From Candidatus Kuenenia hertensis (lineage in GTDB: Bacteria > Planctomycetota > Brocadiia > Brocadiales > Brocadiaceae), in the NCBI GenBank assembly GCA_021646465.1, contig SOET01000019.1:1-64000 (forward strand): a DNA stretch of 64,000 bases, read 5' to 3'. Under the pieces are notes generated by a model, which saw only the letters and a program-made list of their open reading frames with translations, ran no database searches and had not been told where the DNA came from. The translations under genes and the position numbers were made by a program. Shown here in pieces: positions 9,933 through 17,500 of this stretch; position 1 is the stretch's first letter; each line of letters begins with the position of its first letter.

Positions 9933-9977
9933 TTGATTGAAATAAGGGTTCATGGGCGCGGAGGGTTGCAAAAATAG
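9933..9977 (+). pseudogene. Truncated 2-oxoacid:ferredoxin oxidoreductase gamma gene
   Basis: An AGGAGG site (9919-9924) precedes a TTG-started frame reading 'MIEIRVHGRGG', then 'LQK' and stop. The first 11 residues match the invariant start of pyruvate/2-oxoacid:ferredoxin oxidoreductase gamma subunits (MIEIRxHGRGGQG). Everything after the first glycine loop is missing. It is best read as the 5' end of a porG-like gene cut off by a deletion or rearrangement between cooS and the convergent NDH-2 gene. Confidence 0.65.
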
Positions 9978-9980
9978 TTA

Positions 9981-11189
9981 TTAATATGTTATCCATTTTC
10001 CACTCTCTCTTCTTAAAAGAAAGATATGCTTTTCCTGAATAGCTGTTTTAAGAAGACTTCCTAAAAAACCAACAAAGGTAATTTTCTTCAGGAAGGGAAG
10101 CGCTAACCACCCAACGGCAAGATGCCTTCCCAGACCAACGACTTCACCTAAAAGTTTTGGGTGATACGGTTTTCTTTCTCCTCCAAAAATATCAGCGTAA
10201 ACATTGTTTGCTACTAACCGCCCTTGTTGTAATGCAAATTGGGCAGCAGCGGGGACAGGTTCATTTGTGTGGGGATTCATTGCAAGGGCATTGTCTCCAA
10301 TGGCATATATAAATGGATATCCTTCTACCCGAAGAAACTCATCAACCATAATACGTCCTAACTGCCCGATTTTCATTCCGCTTTGTCTTGCGAGTTCCTG
10401 TATGCGAATCCCTCCCGTCCAAATCACCGTATTCGTTCTCAATACCTTACCCGATGAAAGGGTAACAGTATCAGGCGTCCGGCCGACAATTTTTGTCCCT
10501 GGTACAATTTTTATATTCTTTTCGAGGATTTTTTTTTGAATACGCGCCGCAAATGATTCATCCATTTTTGACAGTATATGACTGCCCGCCTCAATGATGA
10601 TAATTTCAACCTCCTGAGGATTGACATGGTAGTTGCAAATACACTGAGCAGCATGGTCGGCAAGTTCGGAAGCAAATTCTATCCCTGATAAACCACCACC
10701 GCCGATGATAAACCGGAGCATTTCCCTCCGTTGTTTCTCAATCGGCGCTGAAGCCGCGCGTGCGCAGAGCCGGGTAATATGGTCATAAATGAGCAGAGCA
10801 TCTTCTGCTGTCTGAAGCGGGAATGAATTTTCACGCAATCCGGGAATATTATAGAAATTTACCTGGCTTCCAAGTGCTATCACCAAATAATAAAATGGCA
10901 GAGACTCGCTTCCCATAAAGATGCTCTGTTTTGCGGCATCAATCCTGGTTACTTCTCCAAGGTGAAAAATAATGTTTCTTCTCTGTATAATGCGATCGAT
11001 AGGAATGGTAACCACCGTCTTACGGATGGCAGCCTCATGCAGTTGCGTTTTGAGCGTATGGTAAGGGTTTCTATCAACAAGATGTATTTGATATTCATGA
11101 TGCTTACGAAACAGTCTTGCCAATCGCAATGCAGCCGTAAGCCCCCCATAACCTGCTCCAATCACAACAATATTCTTTTTTGTTTCCAT
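9981..11189 (-). CDS. Type II NADH:quinone oxidoreductase (NDH-2)
   Basis: This 402-residue FAD enzyme passes electrons from NADH to quinone without pumping protons, at the inner face of a membrane. The N-terminal dinucleotide site is 'VVIGAGYGGLTAALRLAR' (residues 5-22). The second Rossmann motif is 'FIIGGGGLSGIEFASELAD' (about 161-179). The C-terminal FAD contact 'IYAIGDNALAMNP' is followed by the quinone-site-like 'AAAQFALQQGRLVANNV'. The C-terminus ends in hydrophobic/basic segments ('ITFVGFLGSLLKTAIQ') fitting peripheral membrane attachment. It lies 88 bases downstream of the octaheme HAO gene on the same strand, so the two may be co-transcribed. Confidence 0.88.
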   Translation of the reverse strand: METKKNIVVIGAGYGGLTAALRLARLFRKHHEYQIHLVDRNPYHTLKTQLHEAAIRKTVVTIPIDRIIQRRNIIFHLGEVTRIDAAKQSIFMGSESLPFYYLVIALGSQVNFYNIPGLRENSFPLQTAEDALLIYDHITRLCARAASAPIEKQRREMLRFIIGGGGLSGIEFASELADHAAQCICNYHVNPQEVEIIIIEAGSHILSKMDESFAARIQKKILEKNIKIVPGTKIVGRTPDTVTLSSGKVLRTNTVIWTGGIRIQELARQSGMKIGQLGRIMVDEFLRVEGYPFIYAIGDNALAMNPHTNEPVPAAAQFALQQGRLVANNVYADIFGGERKPYHPKLLGEVVGLGRHLAVGWLALPFLKKITFVGFLGSLLKTAIQEKHIFLLRRESGKWITY

Positions 11190-11277
11190 GGTTGATACTT
11201 TCGGATAAACCTATAATTTTTAAAAAATTTCTTCGTATTCTCTGTAGCCTCCCATTTTATTCCTGCCAGCAACCGGT

Positions 11278-12888
11278 TCATTCATTATAACGATTTTTAT
11301 ATGCAGCCTTTATTACTTCCAGTTCTTCTTCTGAAAGACCCTTCATCCACAAGTGCTCTTCCTGTTCCAGCAATTTCTCAATTTTTTGTTCGTATTTTGC
11401 CTTCATCTCATCACTCTTTTGGGCAGCGGCCTTAATTACCGCAGGTAAAAAGTTCATATAATAGTGTTTTGCCACCTCATACATTCCATGCCAGTGAGCA
11501 TAATCAGGTCCCATCATACTTGCACCATGCCGCGCCCTTCTGCCTTCATGATGCCACAATTCCCAGAAAATCCATTGTACTTCATGTGCAAACGGGGCAT
11601 TTGGATTTAAGACTCCATCCTCAGCCAGGGCATTCATCATTGCCTGTGCAGGTCTCCCAAATTTTTCGTTGTAGAGATTTACGAAATTGTCAAATTGCCG
11701 GTAAAAATTGTCGACATGGGTTTTATTATGGCAATTTCTGCATACGCCCTTCATTTTCTCACGCCGCTCCTGCCACGTCACAATTTTAACAACACGTTTT
11801 GGAATGATTTTCCTGACCAGCTTTTCCTCCTGCACGATTTTTTCAACTACCTGAACCATTTCGCCAATTTCAGGCAGTTTCCGGGTATCAGGATAATCTT
11901 CCTTAAAACCATCTTCATAGACCACGATATTTATTTTTGTGCTGACTGCCGGCCGAAGCGTCCAGCTAATTCGTTCACCAACATCATGGTTACTGGCATT
12001 GCACTGTCCTTCCGATGTCATATAGCTGCTGATATGGCAGGTAGTACACGTTGGAGCGGCTGAGTAATCCCTTCCCAGCACCCAGCTACCTTCTTTATTC
12101 ATTGCCATATGACCAATATTGGCGGAATACGCAATTCCATGCTTGGATTCCCGGTAGATTTCTATTTGCGGATGATCAGGGCCCATGTGGCATTTACCAC
12201 AATTTTCAGGAGCTCTGGACAATTTTGCATCAAATGAATGCCGCGAATGGCATGCGTGACATGAACCTTTTGAACCATCCGGGTTTAAACGACCTATTCC
12301 GCTGTTTGGCCATGTTTCAGGATCAATTACCGGTCGCCCTTTTTCCTGCACGATTTCTCCCGCATCATCACGCTTAAACTTAATGATGCTTCCATGGCAT
12401 TGCCAGCAACCGTTAACGGCATCGGCGTTATTGTCCGGAAGGCCGATAACCTTCTCTGCAAGCACATTATCAAGACTGTCAAAGATTTCACCGGCTTTTG
12501 CATGATGACTTCTTGAAAACTCCTTATACTCCTTTGCATGACAATTTGAGCAGTCTTTTGGTGTAACTAAGGTAGAGATCAAAGCCCCCATATGCTGCCA
12601 GGCGTCTATCTCTCCTTTATTCGCCTTGTGACAATCAACACACCCTACCCCTTTCTGAGCGTGACGTGACCGTTCCCATTCCATTACCAGAGCTGGTGCT
12701 AGATTTTTATGACATTCGGCGCACATTTGATTCACCGCCGTTATTGTTGGACCCGGCTTTGCATCTGTCTGGTATTGTTTTTCCCCTTCTTGCAACTCAT
12801 GAGCTTGTGTATCCATGGAGCACAAAAATAACACTCCAACAGAAACAAACAGATAAAAAAAATTGAGTACATGTGTTTTATTGCACAT
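11278..12888 (-). CDS. Octaheme hydroxylamine-oxidoreductase-like cytochrome c
   Basis: The ATG at 12888 is preferred: it follows AAGGAG by about 10 bases and opens directly onto a signal peptide (residues about 5-29, '..CSMDTQA'). The mature protein has eight CxxCH heme motifs, at Cys56, 83, 113, 161, 210, 230, 281 and 383, spaced as in HAO. 'MMGPDYAHWHG' (Tyr463) is the likely counterpart of the Tyr that cross-links the P460 heme in oxidative HAOs. If so, it would oxidise hydroxylamine, NO or hydrazine rather than reduce nitrite. Between hemes 7 and 8 there is a charged stretch (about 320-372) that looks like an insertion. There is no C-terminal membrane helix. It should act as a soluble, exported multimer; anammox genomes carry about ten paralogues and the substrate cannot be fixed from sequence alone. 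Confidence 0.9.
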   Translation of the reverse strand: MCNKTHVLNFFYLFVSVGVLFLCSMDTQAHELQEGEKQYQTDAKPGPTITAVNQMCAECHKNLAPALVMEWERSRHAQKGVGCVDCHKANKGEIDAWQHMGALISTLVTPKDCSNCHAKEYKEFSRSHHAKAGEIFDSLDNVLAEKVIGLPDNNADAVNGCWQCHGSIIKFKRDDAGEIVQEKGRPVIDPETWPNSGIGRLNPDGSKGSCHACHSRHSFDAKLSRAPENCGKCHMGPDHPQIEIYRESKHGIAYSANIGHMAMNKEGSWVLGRDYSAAPTCTTCHISSYMTSEGQCNASNHDVGERISWTLRPAVSTKINIVVYEDGFKEDYPDTRKLPEIGEMVQVVEKIVQEEKLVRKIIPKRVVKIVTWQERREKMKGVCRNCHNKTHVDNFYRQFDNFVNLYNEKFGRPAQAMMNALAEDGVLNPNAPFAHEVQWIFWELWHHEGRRARHGASMMGPDYAHWHGMYEVAKHYYMNFLPAVIKAAAQKSDEMKAKYEQKIEKLLEQEEHLWMKGLSEEELEVIKAAYKNRYNE

Positions 12889-12995
12889 ATTTTTAATTCT
12901 CCTTTTTGAAAAAAATCTCATTTCTTTTTATTCATGGAAGAACAATTTTTAAGCGCCATAAATTCTGGTCCGGTATTTTTCGGAGTATTTTCTCC

Positions 12996-14825
12996 TTACG
13001 GGGAGGGCGAATGCCGGATTTCCTTATGGTGGGTCAAAGCAAGATCATAAGCGCGTCCAATGTCAGTGGTGCGCAATAAACCAACTAAACGAAGCGGGTT
13101 ATTGCGGGATACAACGGGTAATTGGCCGATGTCTCGCATGCCGATACGCTGCAATGCTGTCCCTAACGTCTCATCAGGATATGCCAGAAGCAACTCCCGC
13201 GTGCAGGTTTTTCCGGCTGTATGGACATCGTTATTCTCATCATTGTTGACACGATCAATGTCCTGTGCGGTAAGAATACCGATTAACTCACCTGATTCAT
13301 TTACTACGGGTAAACCGCGATATCGATATCGTTCCTGTATGAATAAATCTGCTGCTGTCATTAAAGAATCGGATTCCTGCAAGGTAATAACATCGGTAAC
13401 CATAGCTTCGCCTACCGTAATTGTCTCCAGGACGTCAACATCCCGTCCCTGCTTCAGACGGATACCTCTCCGTGTTAATCCCAGGGTATAAACCGAGTCA
13501 TGTTGTAAATGCCATGACAGGAATAAACTGGCATTTACCGCAAACATCAGTGGAAGGATAATTCGGTAGTCATGTGTCATTTCAAAGAGCAGGATAAAAG
13601 AAGTTATTGGCGCATGGATTGTTCCTGCCAGAACGGCAGCCATCCCCACCATTGCAAAGGCAGATGGGGAAATATTGAGAAACGGAAAAAATTGATGAAT
13701 AACAAGGCCGTATGCACTGCCAAGCGCGGCACCGGAAAAAAGAGCGGGCGCAAACACTCCGCCGTATAAGCCGCTGCCGATGCATACAGGAGTGAGTGCG
13801 AGTTTTGCAAAGGTCAGAAAAAGCAGCAGCGAAATTGAAAATGATTTTCCGTTCAAAATATCTTCAATAGTTGTGTAGCCTGTGCCAAGGATTTGCGGTA
13901 AAAAAAAACCGATTATTCCAACTGCAAGACCGGCGACTGCAGGTTTGAGCCAGCGTGAGATACGCCACGCATTAAAAATGTTCCGCGTAAAATGATGTAA
14001 ATGAATATAGAATGCCGCACAAGGTCCGGCCAGTATGCCTAACCCCAAATAAAATGGTAGCTCATATATTGAATTTAATGTATACGCAGGAACTTGGAAT
14101 GCAGGCTGATTACCTGCCAGAGCCTGTGTAATCGCAGAGGATACCACTGATGCCAGGGCGACAATACCAAATGCCTTGACATGTAGTTCGAAGATGATGA
14201 TTTCCAGTGCAAAAAATACACCGGTAATAGGTGCATTGAAACAGGCAGCAACACCCGCTGCTATACCTGCCGCAACAAGTGACCGAATCCGTCTATCAGA
14301 AAAATGTAACAATTGCCCGTACATTGAACCTAAAGATGCCCCGATTTGCACAGAGGGATCCGCAGGGCCGACTGATGCGCCGGAGCCGATTGACAGAGCA
14401 GCGGCAACTGTTTTAACCGGCATTTTCCTGTACTCCAGGCGACCTCCATGTAATGCGACTGCTTCCATAATACCTGCTATTCCCGGAAATCGTTCTTTGC
14501 CGATAATGAACTGAGAGATTAATCCCACAATGATACCGCCAATAACAGGCACAAGAATGACCGTCCAGTTCCCTAATTGCCCCAGGAATATTCCTATCTT
14601 GTCGAATCCGAACCAATGTGACATATTGTCGAACATTTTCAGGATAACCGTTTTGTGTTGCAAGAGACCAAAATGGCCCCCCAATCCATCAAACACCGTA
14701 CTAAATGTCACATAAAACATCTGTTTGAAAAGCCATACACCTGTTGCGCTGGTAACACCAATAAGTACTGCTATTCCGGCAAGGGTAACAGATTCTGAAA
14801 ATGGTTGACGATTGATTCTGAACAT
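12996..14825 (-). CDS. CLC-family chloride channel/transporter with CBS pair
   Basis: This 609-residue integral membrane protein has about residues 1-440 as the CLC core and 470-600 as two CBS domains ('VGEAMVTDVITLQESDSLMT', 'LLLAYPDETLGTALQRIG') that usually bind adenine nucleotides. 'GSGASVGPADPSVQIG' is the pore signature, and 'GSGLYGGVFAPALFSG' is the second one. The gating glutamate of CLC exchangers (G-x-E-G-P) is replaced by Ala155 (codon GCG), suggesting a channel-like or uncoupled pore. It is followed 107 bases later by the octaheme HAO gene on the same strand. Chloride or another small anion is the likely substrate. Confidence 0.9.
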   Translation of the reverse strand: MFRINRQPFSESVTLAGIAVLIGVTSATGVWLFKQMFYVTFSTVFDGLGGHFGLLQHKTVILKMFDNMSHWFGFDKIGIFLGQLGNWTVILVPVIGGIIVGLISQFIIGKERFPGIAGIMEAVALHGGRLEYRKMPVKTVAAALSIGSGASVGPADPSVQIGASLGSMYGQLLHFSDRRIRSLVAAGIAAGVAACFNAPITGVFFALEIIIFELHVKAFGIVALASVVSSAITQALAGNQPAFQVPAYTLNSIYELPFYLGLGILAGPCAAFYIHLHHFTRNIFNAWRISRWLKPAVAGLAVGIIGFFLPQILGTGYTTIEDILNGKSFSISLLLFLTFAKLALTPVCIGSGLYGGVFAPALFSGAALGSAYGLVIHQFFPFLNISPSAFAMVGMAAVLAGTIHAPITSFILLFEMTHDYRIILPLMFAVNASLFLSWHLQHDSVYTLGLTRRGIRLKQGRDVDVLETITVGEAMVTDVITLQESDSLMTAADLFIQERYRYRGLPVVNESGELIGILTAQDIDRVNNDENNDVHTAGKTCTRELLLAYPDETLGTALQRIGMRDIGQLPVVSRNNPLRLVGLLRTTDIGRAYDLALTHHKEIRHSPSP

Positions 14826-15087
14826 AATTTTCCGTGAAAAAAAATAGACCTGAAGATACGGTTGTTTTCAAAAATTAGCTCAATATCCAGGTAAGAAAGT
14901 CATTTACCTCTCTGCCTCATGTTAGGACTGCTAAAAACAAGAGAAAATCCATGATAAACAGGGAGCATTCCTTTTTTTGTAACCGTTCAGGTCTGAGGTA
15001 TAGTGGTGAACGAAACAACCCTGACAGAGTTCCAAACCCTGTCAGGGTTAACACTTCCTTCCCTTTCTTTCGGTCCCGGGATTTATT
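14826..15087. repeat. Short repeats between hemerythrin and CLC genes
   Basis: The gap holds a third copy of the GGGAGCATTCC..TTTTTTGTAA element (14961-14983) and a hairpin at 15018-15049 with arms AACCCTGACAG and CTGTCAGGGTT. The hairpin could end transcripts of the hemerythrin operon, although no strong T run follows on either strand. Confidence 0.5.
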
Positions 15088-15570
15088 TCATTTCTTTCTG
15101 ATAATTTCGGCCCAGTCTAACAAAGGCACATCGAACATTCTTGCAACAGAAAGGTTTTTGCTTAAATTGTCAATTATTTTTTTGTCCAATTTTTCAGAAA
15201 GTATGGATAAACCTTCACAGTTTGAGACGTGGATTAAAAGTATCCTTGCCAACGTAGCTAATTGATTTATTTCTTCGCTTGTAAGGCAATCTTTCTTTAA
15301 TAACCCGGAACAGGAACGTGCTGTAGTGATGACACCTTCATTTTCCTTGAGTAGCTGGTCAACATATTCTCCCAAAAACACTCGGAGAGCAGGATAAAGT
15401 GTCTCTTCTTCATAACGGAAATGCGGGCCAACAAGCGCATTTATTCGATCATGTATCTTTCTTGCTGATACTACATCCTTTGATTGTAATGCGTCAATCA
15501 ACTTAAACAGTTTGTCTCTTAACTTTCTGTGATCTTCCCTGGATTCTACGATGGGATCTAACTTTACCAT
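15088..15570 (-). CDS. Hemerythrin-like HHE cation-binding protein
   Basis: The ATG at 15570 gives a 160-residue cytoplasmic four-helix protein, 'MVKLDPIVESREDHRKLRDK'; it lies one base after the stop of the small upstream gene and has GGTGAA nearby. Candidate di-iron ligands are His14 in 'REDHRKL', His in 'KIHDRI', His and Glu in 'GPHFRYEEETLYP', and His in 'LLIHVSN'. This is the DUF438/HHE type that handles O2, NO or iron. It is the last gene of a three-gene unit with DUF488 and a Cys-rich protein. Both of those families often occur in stress or nitrosative-stress contexts, so a protective role is inferred. Confidence 0.78.
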   Translation of the reverse strand: MVKLDPIVESREDHRKLRDKLFKLIDALQSKDVVSARKIHDRINALVGPHFRYEEETLYPALRVFLGEYVDQLLKENEGVITTARSCSGLLKKDCLTSEEINQLATLARILLIHVSNCEGLSILSEKLDKKIIDNLSKNLSVARMFDVPLLDWAEIIRKK

Positions 15571-15571
15571 T

Positions 15572-15733
15572 TTATTCACCTTTCTTTTCGCAATTCTTTT
15601 TCTGTTCACTATCAAACTGGTAATCGATAAATGTAACTTTTCCTTCCAGTACACATCCTCTCTGTGAAGGCTGGCATAATTTCTTTAATCTGACACATTC
15701 ATCATTTTTTTGATGCGGGCAAATCCAGCTCAT
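15572..15733 (-). CDS. Small Cys-rich protein (53 aa), unknown
   Basis: This small gene shares an ATGA with the upstream DUF488 stop (ATG at 15733) and ends one base before the hemerythrin start, so the three look translationally coupled. It begins 'MSWICPHQKNDECVRLKKLC' and continues 'QPSQRGCVLEGKV'. Four Cys at 5, 13, 20 and 27 (spacing C-x7-C-x6-C-x6-C) could bind a metal or Fe-S cluster; a fifth Cys lies near the C-terminus. The tail is strongly charged. I cannot assign a function. The tight packing, full use of the gap and regular Cys spacing argue that it is real. Confidence 0.7.
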   Translation of the reverse strand: MSWICPHQKNDECVRLKKLCQPSQRGCVLEGKVTFIDYQFDSEQKKNCEKKGE

Positions 15734-16074
15734 TTCGTTTCCAATACCTCCAAAAGCGCCTGTGCGTTGTTTCTTTCTTCATCTTTGGCCGCATACAATA
15801 ACGTAACTTTTTTCCCTTTTTCTAAATCCGTCAATTGTTTTAATAATTCTTTTTTCCCTTTCAATTCTTCGTAATAACGGTTTTTAAACTCCTGCCATCG
15901 TTCTTCTTTATGAGCGAACCACTTCCTGAGGGCATCGCTGGGGGCGACCTCTTTCATCCAATAATCGATCCTGGCTTCTTCTTTTTTAAGGCCGCGCGGC
16001 CACAGACGATCAACTAAAACCCTTATGCCATCGTTTTTATCCGGTGCTTCATATACCCGTTTTGTTACGAACAT
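15730..16074 (-). CDS. DUF488-family protein
   Basis: The ATG at 16074 ('MFVTKRVYEAPDKNDGIRVL') has AAGGA 11 bases upstream and matches the usual family start. At 114 residues it has normal length. The conserved 'VDRLWPRGLKKEEARIDYWM' block and 'EVAPSDALRKWFAHKEERW' are the family signature. The biochemical role of DUF488 is not established; a resemblance to nucleic-acid or phosphatase-like folds has been suggested. It opens the operon that continues with the Cys-rich protein and the hemerythrin. No signal peptide is present. Confidence 0.85.
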   Translation of the reverse strand: MFVTKRVYEAPDKNDGIRVLVDRLWPRGLKKEEARIDYWMKEVAPSDALRKWFAHKEERWQEFKNRYYEELKGKKELLKQLTDLEKGKKVTLLYAAKDEERNNAQALLEVLETK

Positions 16075-16175
16075 GTGAGAATTATCCTTCTTTTGTCCAA
16101 ATTTATTTTCGTAATAGTTTTTATAACACAAATATAACCTTTATTTGTTCCCGTTTCTACCACAACAACGGAATG

Positions 16176-16328
16176 CCCTAAAAAAATATGCCGTTGCATT
16201 AACAAAGCCAGGGTTGGGAGGATATGGAGAAAGGTTTAAATATACAACACATTTTAAATATGGAAGGGATTAATGAGATGGTTTTGTGTAGAAAAGGGAA
16301 ACGGTCTGAATCACATGAGGTTATTTGC
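16176..16328 (+). pseudogene. Decayed histidine-kinase fragment
   Basis: About 150 bases match, with scattered substitutions, the stretch between the HisKA and HATPase domains of the kinase gene at about 6854-7036. Shared blocks include GCCGTTGCATT, AAATATACAA, CATTTTAAATATGGAAGG and AAAAGGGAAA. Relative to the kinase there is a deletion between two AAAAAATATGCC/AAAAAATGCC repeats. No open frame survives. It is a relic of another copy of this kinase family. Confidence 0.8.
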
Positions 16329-16440
16329 AGTGGTGGCAGGAGTTTCCTCCTGCCACCATATCCACCTGATATGCGTTAGGGTTGCCGTGTAGAGACGCAT
16401 TGCAGTGCGTCTCTACACCTGACAGCACGGGGAGTTTAGA
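16329..16440. repeat. Two palindromic repeats
   Basis: A perfect 26-bp palindromic unit (16332-16357, core GGCAGGAGTTTCCTCCTGCC) is followed by a 30-bp hairpin (16388-16417, arms TGTAGAGACGCA / TGCGTCTCTACA). Both belong to families found again at 22375-22465, 22830-22855 and 23081-23145. They sit just downstream of the minus-strand HbpS gene and may end its transcript. Confidence 0.75.
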
Positions 16441-16466
16441 TTTTTCAAACGGCTAAATTGATACCA

Positions 16467-17234
16467 TTATTTTGATTTTTTTACACGGACAGGATGTGTT
16501 TTTGCCAATTCTGCCGCAATTTTAACCGCTTCAGGAGAACATGCCGGATGTCCCCAGCCGCTTTGGCTTACCCCATTAATTATATCATAAATAATATTAT
16601 CGTCCTGAGCAGGGCTAACGCCTCCGGGGATATAGTCCAGCATAAGCTTATGCCTGACTTTCCATGCGATATTATGATCCGCACAGGAGCTATCACCGCT
16701 TACGCCTAAGGCGCCAATAAGTTCACCTTCATTGTTATAAAGCGCAAGGCCTCCCCCAAAGACGTTTATACCGCCAATTTTACGGCCAACCATAGGATCG
16801 TTTTCCGTTCCGTATTTTTGCGGTGAGCCGCGGTATGCGGTTTCAGTATCAACCGGATTGCTGAACTGAAGACCAAACAAACTCCCTCCAGGTTGAACCG
16901 CAGAAAAAAGATTTGCGGTCGATAGTGCTAATTCAGGTAAGCTGAACGCATTTGCGGTATTTGCTTTTTGCGCTGAAATTACCCTGCTTCCCGGCCATTG
17001 ATCACCTCTCTGATTTCCGGAAAACGCTACCGCTTTCACAATACCATCCCGATCGACAACAGTTGCCCACATATTAAAACCAAAACCGCCGTTATCTTCT
17101 TGTACCACTGCCGATAAAGCAGCTTTTAACTCCGAATGAGCAGGCAGCCCATTGGCGACAGATAAAGAAGAAATCAAACCGTTGAAAGACAAGGTAACAA
17201 AAAAAGCGAAAAAAAGTATCTTACGAATGCTCAC
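16467..17234 (-). CDS. Exported HbpS/GlcG-family heme-binding protein
   Basis: This 255-residue protein has an N-terminal signal peptide (about 1-28, 'ILFFAFFVTLSFNGLISSL..'), so it is exported. The rest is a GlcG/HbpS (DUF336) domain: 'GIVKAVAFSGNQRGDQWPGS', 'ISAQKANTANAFSL' and 'GGLALYNNEGELIGALGVSG' are the family landmarks. HbpS-type members bind heme or degrade it; GlcG members are linked to organic-acid use. It lies 26 bases after a small membrane protein and an OFA-type transporter on the same strand, which suggests a shared role around a small organic acid or heme-linked signal. The exact ligand is unknown. Confidence 0.8.
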   Translation of the reverse strand: MSIRKILFFAFFVTLSFNGLISSLSVANGLPAHSELKAALSAVVQEDNGGFGFNMWATVVDRDGIVKAVAFSGNQRGDQWPGSRVISAQKANTANAFSLPELALSTANLFSAVQPGGSLFGLQFSNPVDTETAYRGSPQKYGTENDPMVGRKIGGINVFGGGLALYNNEGELIGALGVSGDSSCADHNIAWKVRHKLMLDYIPGGVSPAQDDNIIYDIINGVSQSGWGHPACSPEAVKIAAELAKTHPVRVKKSK

Positions 17235-17260
17235 GATAATAACCTCCGATAAAAAAGTTT

Positions 17261-17476
17261 TTACATTTCGTGTTCAAACAACCCAAGCACCTTTTGAAAT
17301 GTTTGCAAAAAACCCCATACGATAGGAATACCTACGAACCCCCAGAGCAAAATCAATTTAACATTGTCCTTAATAAAGAAAATTTGTCTGACATGCTTCT
17401 CCTGCCGATGCAAAGCAAAAAAAGAAGCCAACAAAGACAAAATATTCTTAATATCAATCCAACATTTATAAAACAT
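17261..17476 (-). CDS. Small membrane partner of the MFS transporter
   Basis: This 71-residue protein has one clear membrane helix, 'LILLWGFVGIPIVWGFLQTF' (about 42-61). The short conserved pattern W-x-x-V-G-I-P-x-x-W-G resembles the 'MFS transporter small subunit' proteins that accompany oxalate/formate-type transporters. The ATG at 17476 has AGGAAAG just upstream. It lies 24 bases after the transporter stop and 26 bases before the HbpS-like gene. The N-terminal 40 residues are basic and not recognised; a later start is possible. A subunit role is inferred from context. Confidence 0.65.
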   Translation of the reverse strand: MFYKCWIDIKNILSLLASFFALHRQEKHVRQIFFIKDNVKLILLWGFVGIPIVWGFLQTFQKVLGLFEHEM

Positions 17477-17500
17477 TTTCTTTCCTGTTGTATAATTACA

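Noticed and set aside
7937-9977. Possible acetyl-CoA synthase/CODH cluster
   Set aside because: Only cooS and a stump of a gamma-subunit gene are present; no acsB, acsC/D or methyltransferase gene.
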